Position numbers and translations under genes: made by a program
Notes under the pieces: model-generated
What the model was told of the DNA's origin: nothing
Database searches by the model: none
What the model saw: the letters and a program-made list of their open reading frames with translations, nothing else
In this document: positions 1 through 14,400 of the stretch, one piece after another
Layout: the number at the start of each line of letters is the position of its first letter
How positions within the stretch are numbered: the first letter of the stretch is position 1
Assembly: GCA_946406115.1 (NCBI GenBank)
Contig: OX291544.1
Location: 2,170,001-2,234,000, forward strand
Source of the DNA: Apoda limacodes
Lineage: Eukaryota; Arthropoda; Insecta; Lepidoptera; Limacodidae
DNA: 64,000 bases
Direction: 5' to 3'

Positions 1-1325
1 TCGTTCATATTCGAGTTCGAGGCAAAGAGACTGCCCAGTAGATCGGCTTTCTCTTTAGCACTATGGGCCAAGTCACCATCGGTCTTTCGCAGTGGTGGTA
101 ACGACGACTGGCAGAAGTTCCCTTCGGCAGCTTTGGCAAGCGACCAGAAAGCACGACTCCCAGAAGGATAGCTCGCAAGTCGCCCACCTATTTTGCCGAT
201 GAATTGGAATTTTGCTCTGGCAGTTGCTTTCTTACTGGACCTCGAAGCAGCATTTAATTTGCGTTTTAACTCAGAAATATTCGGATCCTTATTATTACGA
301 GCCGTGGTCCAAGCCTCATACGCAGTTTGCTTAAGAATTTTAGCTTCTCTGCAAGACCTATTAAACCACGGTCGTTTTTTGACGCCGGCAGCTACTCGCA
401 GGTTAGGAATGAAACATTCCATACCAGCAAGGATTGTCTCAGTGACTGCGGCTGCGCAGACGTCAGGATCTTCTGAGTTAAAGCAGATCTGCCTCCACGG
501 GCATGATGCGTAAAATTCTCGCAATCCATCCCAGTCTGCCGACTTATAGTGCCACACACGACGCCAATTAGTTGGCCCAGAAGGATCGGGTTGTGTGCAT
601 GACACTTGAGTCCGGACGAGACAGTGGTCCGAGGAGCCAAGAGGCGCATCCACTGAGACGAAGTATCCATCCGGACGAGTAGTCAGCAGAAGGTCCAGTA
701 AGGAGCTCGTATGTTCCTCTATATCTGGTATTCTCGTTGGAGAAAGTACCAGCTGAGAGAATCCATAGGTCAGAGCAAATTCGTGAGCAGATATCCCAGC
801 ATAGTTATTGGTTCGAGAACTGAGCCACTCGCGATGGTGGGCGTTAAAGTCTCCCAAAATAACTAGTTCTGCTGTGGGATATTGCTCTAGAACTTTGTCA
901 GTCGTCAAACTCAGGTGCGTGAAGAGTCGAGTTACGTCCGTGTCACCGCTATGAGACCTGTATAGGCACGCATAGATACGAGTGTGGCCGCCGTAATCTA
1001 CGCGCACCCACAATATCGACAGGTCCCTGTCTTCAAGGCTATGAAGGCGGCGACAGCAGATATCCTCCCGGACGAACATACATACACCGGCACGACTCAT
1101 GAAATTGTGTTCGAGTTTGTAGCCGGGATAGTGAAGGTATGATGTGTCGGCCGGGCAGGATATCTGCGTCTCCGTTAGAAAAAGAATGGTCGGCTGCGCA
1201 GTTTCGAGATGGTGGTGGACTGCGTTAAGATTTGCGTGAATACCCCTGATGTTGCAAAAATCCACATTATATGTGGATGGAGTAGCCGCTGTGCAAACTC
1301 TTTTCTTATTCTTTTTTATGGCCAT
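1..1325 (-). mobile_element. LINE family A, ORF2 N-terminal part: apurinic-like endonuclease, open frame to window edge
   Basis: An ATG at 1325-1323 opens a minus-strand frame that I read to position 1 without a stop, about 441 codons. The N-terminus is basic (MAIKKNKKRV), followed by an endonuclease/exonuclease/phosphatase domain. Visible motifs are CNIRGIHANLN, FLTET (catalytic Glu region), VILGDFNAHH and the terminal SSDHC. After the endonuclease comes the linker toward the reverse transcriptase (WFNRSCREAK, RAFWSLAK). The reverse transcriptase itself lies beyond the edge but is visible in the copy at 19.0-21.2 kb. Family is CR1/Jockey-like; the exact clade is not resolved. The clean reading frame suggests a recent insertion. 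It lies about 1 kb downstream of exon 7 of the DIP-like gene, on the same strand. Confidence 0.9.
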
Positions 1326-1945
1326 AATATATAAAAGAAGTTACTAAGACTAAGGGATGAGGATTCACTGCACAGACAGCATAGAGGACAAAAGGTGCGG
1401 TTCTAAGACTGCCGAAGCTCGCCACAGATGATACGGTTGCTGGCACGGCGGGCGGAAGGGCCCCTGATCCCCCTCTGTTGTAGTAGCCGGGTCCACTCCG
1501 GTCTCCTTCTCCGGCACGACTACCACTTCAGATACTTTACACAGGCTGGCGAATCAGCCTCCCAGGGCGGAGATTAAGTGATCCCTGGGTTCGGGATCCC
1601 GTTCAACCTGCGGGCGGCCAGCGGTCAGCCGTTTCATCAGGTCTCCCTGACCGCCGAACCAGCACGCCGCGTCTACGCCGAGCATGACAGCAACAAGCGC
1701 CGCCGGTCCTCCGCTGTCCGCGCAGCGAATCCTCAAAGAGCTCTGGCAACCTTACTCACCGCCAGGAACACAACACTACTCAATGTTAGTGTTATTATGG
1801 CCGCGGTTTTCTGTAAGGTGGAGGTACTTCCCCAGTTCGGGCCGCTCATTCGAGCAAGTACTCGCTATGCCCTGCTTTAGTTGTTCGGGTGGCTCATTCG
1901 AGCGAGTACTTGCAGTGCCCTACCTCTCTTATAAAACCACAAGTA
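1326..1945 (-). mobile_element. 5' leader (5' UTR) of the LINE family A copy
   Basis: GC-rich block directly upstream of the ORF2 start, ending abruptly at about 1945 where AT-rich intronic DNA begins. Near its outer end a short segment is duplicated: the phrase CTCGAATGAGC with its flanks occurs twice on the minus strand (around 1835-1870 and 1885-1925). Such 5' repeats can act as internal promoters in LINEs. Short open frames here have no recognisable domain, and no clear ORF1 is visible. The true 5' end was not confirmed because no target-site duplication could be established. Confidence 0.6.
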
Positions 1946-2299
1946 ATAAATCGTTTTGAGTGTGAGCTGAAAGTGTTCCCACCTATTACATATTTTAACT
2001 TGTTGCTAAAATAAAGTATTAGAAATAACTTATAACATAAAATACTGGAAAGTTGAATTTAATTATGAGTTGATAAAGAGTTGAGTTATTTATGTTTTAG
2101 TAATTTATTTTCAAATTTTTTGAATGAAAAATATGAATACTTACTTTCTTTGTTGGCAATACTTTTCATTTCTGTAGCCTTTGGTGACGTAGACGGCATT
2201 GGGATTTCTATAAGTACAAATGAATGCGTTAATAAGCTCGTATCGATAAAAAAGACCGCATCTTATATTATATTCGTCATAGTGAATTATTTCTCTTAC

Positions 2300-2409
2300 C
2301 ATACAACCTAATCGAGCCCTCAGTTTCACCGAGAGAATTTTTGGAAATACACCGATAGTTTCCAAAGTCCCCAATTTGTAGATTCTTGACAGTTAACTTC
2401 ATGTGAGCT
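2300..2409 (-). CDS. DIP-delta: Exon 7: C-terminal half of Ig domain 3
   Basis: Acceptor GTTTTTAG|AGCTCAC completes Arg285. Encodes AHMKLTVKNLQIGDFG, NYRCISKN with Ig3 Cys305, then SLGETEGSIRLY. Donor TATG|GTAAGA leaves one base, consistent with a following Glu codon (the family often continues RLYE). No acceptor and tail exon could be recognised between here and position 1, where LINE sequence takes over. The linker and C-terminal anchor must lie outside the window. Confidence 0.94.
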
Positions 2410-5400
2410 CTAAAAACAACATGCATAATTTTAATATTTTTTTTTTTAATTTCTTGAAATTTATGAAAATCCTTATTACCTATATGAGTTCTCTTCTGTT
2501 GTAATAGCATATTTCTTAGTGGGCAAGACCATAACGTTGTCGTAGACCCAGTAAGAGATAGCACGAGGGTGCGCTTCCGTGTGGCAGTCTACTGTGACGT
2601 CGGTGCCAGAAGGAGCACCCACCAACTGATTTGGAACCCATATCATTGGAGAAACTGAAAAAAATAAACAGTACAGCATTACAAGAAACAATATTAAAAT
2701 TTTACTTAGCTACTGTGAACGAGGTCAAGATAAAAACCAATTAATACTTTATAACTGGTACGAGTATTATGGTTTCTATTGATTTGAAATATTTTAGTGA
2801 AATCGTATTACAGTCAAATAGCAATGAAACAAAATGACAATAAACTCGTAATACGATTACGATTGATTAGTTCGGAGGTCAGTCACCTTGACCTTGACCT
2901 TGCAGGAGATAAATAAACAATGTTCTTCTGAATTTGAGCTTCTAGGCCCTAAAACAATTAAGATTTTATATTGTTGTCACTTTATAGCCACTTTTATTTC
3001 ACTATTTTAAAATTCTCGCATTTACACTTATAATTTTTTCACATAAGTGATGTTTCTTAGTGCAACCAAAGCTATCTTGGTATTCCTCTTTTGCACTCGC
3101 AGCGAATAAGTGACTTTCATTGCCACAGGAATAGTTCTCTACCGTAACCCACAATCACTGTTTTCATTTCGTTTATACCAAAGCCGGAGCGAAGGTCAAA
3201 AAACTCGCAGGAGCTAGAGCAATCTTTACGTCGAACTATAATGGGCTCATACTAAATTCTCGTTTCAGAAAACGTCACCTGTTGGTGGTGATACTGTATA
3301 AGAACCTAATATCCTAAATCGATCGATTCCAATTTTATAGTTGCCCCACGAAAAATTCAAATTTAAATGTTTTATCAAACAAGAACTTTGTATAAAAGGA
3401 TTATACTACTATATAAATGATAAAAGTCGTTGGGACTGAAGATTCTCAATTACAGGAGGCACAGGTAAACCAAATTAAAATGGATTATTTCCATTCCATT
3501 ATTAAATTGTATAGCTTAATTTTTTATTTAAAACATTGATGAGTGTATTTGTATTTCTTTTTATGACAATATGTACTAGTTATGTCGTTAACTAAATATT
3601 TTTTTAAAGAGTAACTATCGATATTTTGCCAGATTCTTCTTGGTAGAAATCAATATTTGTGAACCAGAGGATCGGTGAGAGTGCTCAAAAAATATATAGA
3701 AACATCTAGAAATTGACTATGGGGCCTAGAGAACCAATGTTTAGAAGGATATTACTTAATCATCATCTGCTAGGTTGAGGCCAAAATCTGCTTTAACCAG
3801 CCAGACTAGACGTAGAACTGATCAGACAGAAAGTAGTATAAGTGTACGCTTGTGTATTACATTCGACGTCGACGATGATCCTCTTGGAGACGGATGGCGG
3901 CACGGCGTTAGTCGCGATGCAGAGGTACGCGCCCATCTCAGTGCGGCTGATGCGCTGCAGCCCGAGGGTCTCGCCCTCGTACACCGTCACTGACACACAA
4001 CATTGTAGTTTATACTTACTTGTAAGTAATTAAAATAATTTTGAATTACCTATAACTCTCAAATAATGTTTATATTACTATTAAATCTTGATACTATTTA
4101 TACAGGTTACATTATTAGCACGTGATACGTGATGTGCACGTGTACGCTACGCACGTACACGAAATATAAAATGTGAACCACAACAATTGAACACGTCCCA
4201 AATTATAAGAAAGCCCCTTGAAAGTAATTAGGGCGCGCGAGAGTCGTCACCCGCCGGGCCCACGCCCCGTACGCCGCGCCACCGCGCCACCGCGCCACTG
4301 CCGGTCGCACACAATTAGCGGGAAGGGCTCTCCACACGCCACGGTAATTTGACAACGCCATCAAAGTACACTTGATTTTAAACGATTTTATTTTACATGT
4401 TGTTTATGTCACGTGTGTAGATAAGTACTTAACAGCTTTTTTTTTAGAAATATATGTAGGGTGTATAAATAGTTTACGAAAAAATGTCTTATAATTTCTA
4501 GGATAACTAACCTTTATTAATATTAAGGCAAACAAGGAAAACAAACATATTTGAATTTACTGATTATTATCTATCCGCGAAACCAAATTCATGCAGTACT
4601 GCTGCCATCTCTAGGTGGGTGCAACCGGATACCAACTTGGCCCATTTGGTTCGCTTCAACGACAGACTGCGAGAATTGTCGATGATCCCAAACTCACAAG
4701 CCATATCGAGCCTTAAAATTAGCGTTAGCCCAAAGTACTGACTGACTGACTGATCTATCAACGCGATCGCTCATCGAGCTGAAATTTAGAACACATATAG
4801 CTATTATGATGTAGGCGTGCGCTAAGAAAGGATTTCCCAAAACTCACCCCCTAAACAGGGGTTCAAAGTTTGTATGGAGCACCAAGATCGCGAGGTTAAT
4901 CCATTTGTTAATTAGTTTTTAGTAGTTAATTATTCATTATTTTTGAGAAAGAGACAGAGATAGAGAGCGAGATAGAGAGAGAGAGAGATGGAGAGAGGAG
5001 TTGTAAGAATGCAACGCCGATAACCAAATTTAGGGTGGGAGAAACCACTGGCAAAAGCTAGTTGATAATATAATTATTTATCACCAGAGTCTAGTAGAGC
5101 TAGGCCAGCTATTAGAAGCAACTCCGCTGAAGCTCCGCTAAGTTAATTTATCGTTGAAACCGTCCGAATGTACATTCAGTTTTACACAGTTGAAATTATT
5201 AGGGCATATCGTATCAAGTGTGTTAATATTGCCTGATCGCGAAAATTTAGGTAGATTTGACGGCATACGCAGGCCGATAAGGGAAGTGAGGTCATTAGTA
5301 GGATTTCTATAGTATATAGTAAATTTATAGCTAATTTCCCTAAAATCACGTTACTATTAACCGATCTAACGCGTAGAAATTGTAAATTCTCTTGGGGTGA

Positions 5401-8400
5401 GCGGCAGAAAGTAGCACTGCGAGAGTTAGTAAGAGAAACAGGAACCTCTGTTGTTGCGTTAATTTTCCAAAAAAGAAGGTATCCTAATGAAAATTGCAAC
5501 GGATGCGAGCGACATGTGTCTAGGAGCGATACTTTTGCAAGGAAAATCGGGAAAAGAGATGTTACCAGTTATGTTTGCATCCAGGAAATTGTCGGCAGCG
5601 AAACAAAACTACTCAATTACCGAAAAAGAATGTCTTGCATTAGTGTGGGCACTAAATTTCTGCAGGAATTATATTTAGGGTAAAGCTGTACAGGTGGATA
5701 CTGAGCACAAAGCACTGTGTTAGATGGCAACCAATCGTAACAAAAGCGGCAGAATTGCAAGATGGGCGCTAGCTTTGCAAGAATTCGATTTTTCAGGTTA
5801 TTTCTTCCAAGGAAAGAGCAATTTTTATTTATCCAGGTATCCACTGGAAGGAGATGGATCAGGAGAATAGCCGATGGATTTTGAGGATAATCTGGTAGTT
5901 CTAGCTATCCACCAAAATCAGTTGGTAGAAGGGCAAACTAGTGATGAATTTTGTGTAGGTATACGTCAACGTTTGGTTAATCGCAAGGTGAATCGAAATA
6001 AAGGTTTTTTAGTTCGCGACGGCATGCTTATTCATTTACGCAAATTTCTAGGAACAGAAGTGTTAAAGCATGTAATACCAAAAGACAGGCGGCCATTTAG
6101 AGTTATTTAAATGCTTAGGGAGATTTCAGGAGCGATTTTTCTATCCGAATACAAGACAAGTTATCGAAAATGATATTGATATCATTTACATAACTGGCAC
6201 AATTTGGCTAGAATAGAAAAAAAATGCAGGTAAAAGATGGAAGAAAAGTATCACGTAGATATACTAGGACCATTGAACTTGATCGCGCGAGGGAATCGGT
6301 GTGATAGTAGCAGTCGATTTATTTTCCAAATTCTTGATAGCCAAGGCCATCACGATTTGCAATACAGAAAATGTATTGAGATTTTTAGAAGAGGATGTGT
6401 TTATGACTTATGGTACTTGCGTAGAAATATGCACTGACAGAGCTTCAGTATTTCGGTCTAGACTAATGAGTATAAACCTAGAGTTACACGGGATCCGACA
6501 TATTAACAGTAGAATAACTCATCCCATGTCAAAAGTAGGTATAAAACCGATTACGTCTATGTTGTCAAAATACGACAGTCTTACGACTTTGCGCAGAGTC
6601 ATGCATGCGTATAACAGCTTTCCGCATAATTCAACTAGTTTCTCACCATTTGAAGTGTTTCTAGTAAGAAGTCCGCAAATTGTGACAGAAAATAATCTAG
6701 GAAATCGAGGTAGAATACCTTTAAACCAAGGGAACACGAGAGTTAGTGCTACGACAAATGGTAGAAAAAGTAAGACGAAAGATAACGTGAGTATAGCAGC
6801 AGCAAAAAGTAGTATTTGATCGTCGGGTGAGACCGAAAACATTAGTTTTAGGGGATGCAGTATTATTGCATCATGATAAACGTTGATCAGCGTTCTCGTA
6901 TAATTTACAGAAAATGTATAAGTGACCGTATAAAATTATTAAATTAGTTTGGCAGAATAATGCGCTATAAAGAAACGTACGTACGGATAGGCAGGTGGGT
7001 TCGGTACATTTTAATAGGTTAAAAATGTTTCGTCCGAGAATATCTTTATAAATAGGTTATACCAAATAGCTTAGTCGGTAAAATAAATAAAAGGACAAAT
7101 AGACTTCTAAGAAACTGCTAACAAAAATATATGTTTTATACCAAAAATGAATTCTACGGTTACCCAAAAATAAACTTGACCTTCTAGCTAAACATTATGA
7201 CTTACAATTTTTAGAATAAAGCAGGTGAAGCGCTTCTTTGAACGACGAAAATCTAAATGAAATGACGAGTAAAAATCAAGCTAGAAAGTGTGTGTAGGTA
7301 ACGAAATCGAGGGAAGAACTGAAAGAAGAAGAAGACAATTAGGCCATATGTAGCCCACGCCTTGTACAAATTTACACGCTGGGATTAGTATATTTGTTAG
7401 AATGCAGGATTTGAAGATAAGTATAGGAAACGAAGGTTTGGTAAGTCGATGGGATTAAGAAGTAGATCATTAGTAGTAGGTTTTGTTAGGGAGACGTAAA
7501 AACTTAAATATATGTAGTTTGTTAAAAATATTTGATCGGGTTTGTTATATTGGATTTTGTATAAAAATGACAGAATCATCAAAACATAGGATATGGTTCC
7601 GTATACTATTTATATCATTGTTAGATGTGTGTAGGATGACATCAAAGTCAGTGTAGGAAGAGCGAACTCATGAGTTCGAGGTTGTATTTTTTAACAAGTA
7701 GGGCTAAGATAGATTTAGAGTAGTCGATAGTATGGTTCCGTAGGGTATGTTGTTAATTAATAATTGTATAATAAAAAGATAAGGTTTCATAAGTTAGGGT
7801 TCCTTAGAACGGTTATGTGATAGGGTTCCAATAGGAGGAATGGTTAGATAAAGTCAGGAGTTATTTTATTTTATTTATGTTAGGTTACGTAGGTAGATAA
7901 TATAATATAATATAATATAATATAATATAATATAATATAATATAATATAATATAATATAATATAATATAATATAATATAATATAATATAATATAATATAA
8001 TATAATATAATATAATATAATATAATATAATATAATATAATATAATATAATATAATATAATATAATATAATATAATATAATATAATATAATATAATATAA
8101 TATAATATAATATAATATAATATAATATAATATAATATAATATAATATAATATAATATAATATAATATAATATAATATAATATAATATAATATAATATAA
8201 TATAATATAATATAATATAATATAATATAATATAATATAATATAATATAATATAATATAATATAATATAATATAATATAATATAATATAATATAATATAA
8301 TATATTCGTATTCGAATCTAAACGAATCAGGGTTAAGCGTGATTCAAGGAAAGGAGGAATGAAAAGACATGCAAAAAAAAATTTCTTTGTGATTATTTTT

Positions 8401-11400
8401 ATTTTGTTTTTTTGTTTTACAATGTCATGTACGTTAATCTTTTCCAGATAGGGACTAGGCTTTAGACAAAGAGGGCCTAGGACGTGTTTACTGTGCAAAG
8501 ATGACCACAGACTGTCGAGATGGCCCACTTTTTCGAACAAAAGCGTGTCAGAACAAATCGGCCCGCCACCAACCCATAGCCTTGCCCACCCACGTATAGG
8601 CAATAATGATTTAGAAACATTCAAGTGTCATAATGAAACGGTCCCTACTACTATCTAGCGGTCCTGCCCTTGACATCACAGGACAACCCCTTGTTCGCCA
8701 GTCCCGAGCCTTGTTTTCCTTTCTTTAGAGCTCTTCCTCACTTTGTTGTGCTCTCTTTCAAAGTTTTTTCTATTTTGTACCAGGTCCGCGTGTCCCACCG
8801 GTCCGATCTTTCCTTCCCGCACCCTAGTAATCATACTTTCTCTTTCACTCTCGTACAATGGGCAGGTCCACAACACATGCTCTCTATCTTCTTCTTCTCT
8901 TAAAGACACACTCTGCGATTTCGGCGCTGCGCAGGTTCCGTGGGGTTGCCCCACCAATATATGGTCAGACAACGGGACCAACTTCCAAGGAGCTGACCGT
9001 GAGCTTCGAGAGGCAGCCCTTGCTGCTGTCCAGACGGAGGCAGTCAACCGCCAAATACGATGTCGTTTCATACCCCCGCGCATGGGAACGCATGATACGC
9101 TCCATGAAAAAAGCTCTGCGTGCCCCCTTGCACGAAAAGAACCCCGAAGACGAGATCCTGACGACACTGCTAGCTGAAGCTGAAAACACCGTGAATTCGC
9201 GCCCGCTCACTCACATCACCGACACACACTGACAAAACCGAGGCGTTGACCCCAAACCACATCTTGTTGGTGCAGCTGGCAGCTTCGATGACTGCAAACT
9301 GAACGCGCGTTGTTATCACCGCTACGAGACCGCAGCACAAACTGCATCTATAGATGCACTTACTGTTTCACAATGTCATGTACGTTAATATTAAGCTATA
9401 TTCTAACACATTAAAACTCTTTTTCAGATAAGGACTAGCTTTAGAATTAAGAAAATGTAATTATAATAAGTTAGGTAAAAGTAGAGTTGGTTTGTTTCAT
9501 TTCCTGTCTGTACTATTTGTTGTAGTAGTGTGCGACAATCCCCAAAAAACAGGAATTTTACTTTTTTGTATAAATTTGAAAAATATGCCATTTGTTGGAC
9601 AAAATTATACCGATCTCATATATAGTATACTCATATAAAGTTCTATATAAACCGTATGAACGGTTACTAAGATATAGGGAAAAATAGGTAACTTTTTAAG
9701 TAATGTACGTTCTTTCTCCCTTACTCCTATAAGAATAAACTGCAATAGGGAGACAAAAGGGATGCGTCTTTATGTAAAAAAGAGAAAAACTGTCCGAGAC
9801 TTTAGATGTCTAGGGTCATTAAGTCCTTACGCTGTGCCTAATACAATAATCACAGGTCATATGGACACTTTTACCCCTATACATACCTATACTATTATGG
9901 TAAGTAGTAAGGTTGAGGCGTAAAGCGCATGTAAACTTGGTAAATGTAGAAGCATATAACTAAGCAACCAGTTTACATACGAAAAAGATAAAAGTATCAC
10001 TAGATACCGCTCACTAGCACCTTGCAATATAAAAAGGTTTCACAGAGCTAACCCTGAAGTACAGGAGCGTGAGAAAAATCCTGAAAATTTGTATCTTCCA
10101 TTTTCATATGACGGGACAAAGGGACAAACACGAAAATTACTGTAAAATATGTACGAATTTCGGAACCATTTTATGAAATTCAGCACAAAGCGTATAGTCC
10201 TTCAGTGTAAGTAGGAAACTCTGAGAGCTGGATTTTCAACTCTTATCTTAGTGCAGCCTAAACGCGGACATTCGTATATACCAATATACGTCACTGGAAC
10301 CCTCACCGAAAGCTCTGTCCTAGGACACCTAAAATATCATTATAGCTCATACCGTTTAGTTTAGTAAAACAACGTGGAGGCAGATCTGCTTTAGCTCAGA
10401 AGAACCTGACGTCTGCGCAGCCGCAATCTCTGAGACAATCTTCGCTGGTATGGAATGTTATATTCCTAACCAGCGAGTAGCTGCCGACGTCAATAAACAA
10501 CCGTGGTTTCATAGGTCTTGCAGAGAAGCTAAACATCTTAAGCAAACTGCATATGAGGCTTGGACCACGGCTCGCAAAAATAAGGATCCGAATATTTCTG
10601 AGGTAAAACGCAAATTAAATGCGACCTCGACTGGTGACCTTCTAGTGTATCTCACACACCGATAGGATAGGCGTTCGATCTGATCTGGCACCGAGGTCTT
10701 CTATCAAAGTTGCTATCTTACGGAGTGCCCGAGGGTTTGTGCAAATGGGTGGCTAGCTTTTTGTCGGGCAGACGCATACGAATTGTAGTTGAAGGTTGAA
10801 GGTTGCTCTGATAGCATGGACATTAATACTGGTGTCCCGCAAGGCTGTGTGCTGTCTCCTACGCTGTTTCTACTGCATATCAATGACATGTTGGACGTCA
10901 ACAACATGGATGACTATACAGATGACAGTACTGGAGACGCTTTTCGTTGAGGAGGAATACCGCGGAGAACTTGTGTCTCAAATCAAGACCACACTGTCCA
11001 AGTTCTCTGACTGGGGACGGGTAAACTTGGTCCGATTCAACACAACAAGACTTAATTCTGCGCGATCACCGCTAAGAAAAGCCCATTCACTGTAGTCCCA
11101 CAATTCCAGAACACTCCCCTCTCCATCTCCAAGAGTATTGGGATCCTTGGTGTTGACATCTCCAGCGATGTTCAGTTCCGAAATTATTTGCAAGACAAGG
11201 TGAAGCTGGCGTCCAAAAAACTAGGTGTACTCAACAGAGCGAGGCAGTACTTCACGTCGGGGCAGAGGTTGCTGCTTTACAAGTCGCAAGTTCGGCCCCA
11301 TTGCTATCCCTGGGCGGGTGCACCCGGGTGCACCTAGATACCAGCTTGGCCCTTTTGACTCGGTTCAACGTCGGGCTGTGAGAATTGTAGACAATTCTAA

Positions 11401-14400
11401 ACTTACTTGCCGTATCAAACCCTTAAGTCTGAGGAGAGACTTTGCCTTCCTTTGTGTGTTCTACCGCTTGTACAATGGGTTGTGTTCTGAGGGATGATTG
11501 TGTTACGATAGAAACAAATCGAATGTATAGTTTTGCTTAGTAACATATTCAACATATGAGTGTATTATATGAAGATATTAAAGTACTTATTCAGAAATAT
11601 TATCAAACAAGTGAAATCAAATTGTAAGAAAGCCAAGCGATGTTTATGAAATTGAAATACACGTATTTATTGAAGCTGAAACACAAAGTAAGCAGTCGGG
11701 TGGAATTGATATCGCCATATCAATAGACATTCCTCGCGCACACTTCATTGCTTTCGAGATTTTTAACATTATTGATAAGATAAACCAAAAAATCTATAAA
11801 AAAAATATTGTTTAATAACGCACCCATAAAACTAGATATCGAATTAGCTTAAACTAGCGTAACTCTTTAGTAAGACACGCGAAGTTTAGTTATTTTAATA
11901 CATAATTTTTTGTTTCATAACATTTTACAAATTGTGTAAACTTACGTCGTAAAAATATATTATTCGTCTATTTTCATTTAAAATCTAATAATTTTTGCAG
12001 GTAAATAAAAAAAAAATTGAATTGTTTTGTCAAGCTCCAATAAATAAGTTTTTAACAAGTTTGATAGTATATTTTACGCTCAATTATTCGTAACTTAAGA
12101 TAACGTAGGTACAAGATAAAGACGAAGCTCGTATAAAAGTATCTATGTCTGAAAGCATATCCTGACGTTTATCTTAGTTTGAAAGTATATTCTGACGTTT
12201 GTCTATGTCTGAAAGCATATATTGACATTTGACTTTGTCTGTAAGAACCAAAAAAAAATTGGTTGAAGTACCTATATTTAATTGTTTATTAAGAAAATAA
12301 ATTAACCAGCATCACAAGCACGTTTTCGTTTAACAGTTCAAATTTGATCTTGAGCACCATATAGTTTTGTAAGGAATGGATTAACTAGCCTTACATTATT
12401 ATCAATACTGGGGCCCAATCAATATTGGAAGCTTTTTGACATGAATAACTTCTAACGAGATCGCTACATAGTTTTATCGACATTTCCAGCGATGTTCAGT
12501 TCTGATATCATTTACAATATACGGTGAAGCTGGCGTCCAAAAAACTAGGTGTACTCAACAGCGCGAGGCAGTACTTCACGTCGGGGCAGAGGTTGCTGCT
12601 TTACAAGTCGCAGGTTCGGCCCCATATGGAGTACTGCTGCCATCTCTGGGTGGGTGCACCCGGATACCAGCTAGGACCTTTTGACTCGGTTCAACGACGG
12701 GCTGTGAGAATTGTAGACGATTCCAAACTCAATTGCCGTATCGAACCCTTAAGTCTGAGGTCAGATTTGGCCTCCGTGTGTGTTCTACCGCTTGTACAAT
12801 GGGATGTGTTCTGAGGAATTGTTCGAAATGATGCCCACGGCTACTTCCTACCATCGCACCGCTCGCCATCGGCAGGGAATTCATTCTCACACTTTAGAAC
12901 CTAAATGGTCGCGTACAGTGCGGTTTCAGAGAAACTTCCTTCCGCAAACGCTTGGGTTGTGGAATGAGCTCCCTGCCAAGGTTTTCTCTAAGGAATACAG
13001 TATGGAGTTCTTCAAGAAAGAAGTTTTTGGATTTTTGAAGGGTCCATCCATAGACCACGGTGACCGCTTACCAACAGGAGGACCGTGTTTTTGTTTGCCA
13101 CCTTAGTGGTATAAAAAAAAAAAAAGTTAATAGTTAATTTCTAGTTTAAGAGCTGTCATCTGAAATTAAGATCTTGCCGTGAATCGTGTCACTGTAATAG
13201 CAATATCTCATGGAAACCTCAAGTGTAAGTTTATAGCTACGTAGTTATACCGACACTTTTGTTATCACAGGGGCCTCGAGGTCAAAAACTCTGACTGTAT
13301 TACCTAGAGTACTCCCAAATGGCATGCCAAAATTTTGTTATCTTCAGAATACTTCCGGATCTAATTATATCAACCGGACTACTACGGTAATGTAGAATGG
13401 TTCTGTGTAGTCAATATATTTAATGTCAGACACTCTTGTGTCATGTACCTGCAAGTCCCTTACGGAATAAATAGAATTAGCATGTCATACTTGTAATTCA
13501 AGAAGCATCCTAACGTCTTTGTTACCAAAGTATGTCAATAGAAGACAAGGAAGTCGTCGAGAGATAAGTTGATAATGTATTGTAACGTCCCCCCTTCTTC
13601 TGTATATTTTAATAATATACTAAATTGTTCTAAGCAACATCGCAGTCCGATATCACTCAGTGAGAGAAATCAAAAGAATCTAATAATATGATGTAGATAA
13701 TAATTTTATTTGGCCAAGCGTAATAGTCAAAAGTGGTAGCACCCGAAAACCTTTGTTAAATAAGTAGTGAACCCAGTTGTTTTAGGGGTACGTCAGAGTA
13801 ATATAACAATCAATAGTATACCAAATAAGCATGAAGAAATGAATCGAGAAAATAAATATAGCTAAATCTACGATCATAAATAATGCCTACTTTTGAGTTT
13901 GCACCACTTCAGTACAAACTCAAAGTCAGTACAAAACCTAAACAACGCAATTTCTCGAATATCAAAACTAAAGGACTCAAGCACTAGAGAGTTATATGAT
14001 TTTCTGTCATCCTACACAAAGGAACCCTAATTTAGCCTACTTCCATATTGGAAACTAAAATACATACGAATGCTAACTCCATTGTTCAGGACTTGCGACA
14101 TGAAAGTAGGTTTAAGGGGCGCTCCAAAATAGTAAAACACTACTAACGCCGCTAAGGATAGACATGGATTACACATAGTAATTACTGTATCTCTTGGCAG
14201 ACCTAGCTCTTTGATGGGCTATATAATTATTATGGCTCGTATAATCTTAGTTCCCACTTCTACTTTTATTAAAGGTTTTGCTGTACGTAGATAAAAATGT
14301 CCTTGACCAAAGTCTATTAATATATTCCTTCCTACTGAGGTGATTGAGATTTCTTCCTACCATAATTTCTAACCGGCAAAGGCGGGCCCGTCATTTGGAT

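Noticed and set aside
392..670. Minus-strand 92-codon frame inside the LINE
   Set aside because: Shadow of the true ORF2 frame, which runs through the same interval with endonuclease motifs.
7875..8624. Open frame of 249 codons on the minus strand with YIILYYII repeats
   Set aside because: It is the direct translation of the (TATAA)n microsatellite plus flanking DNA, with no start context, domain or conserved composition.
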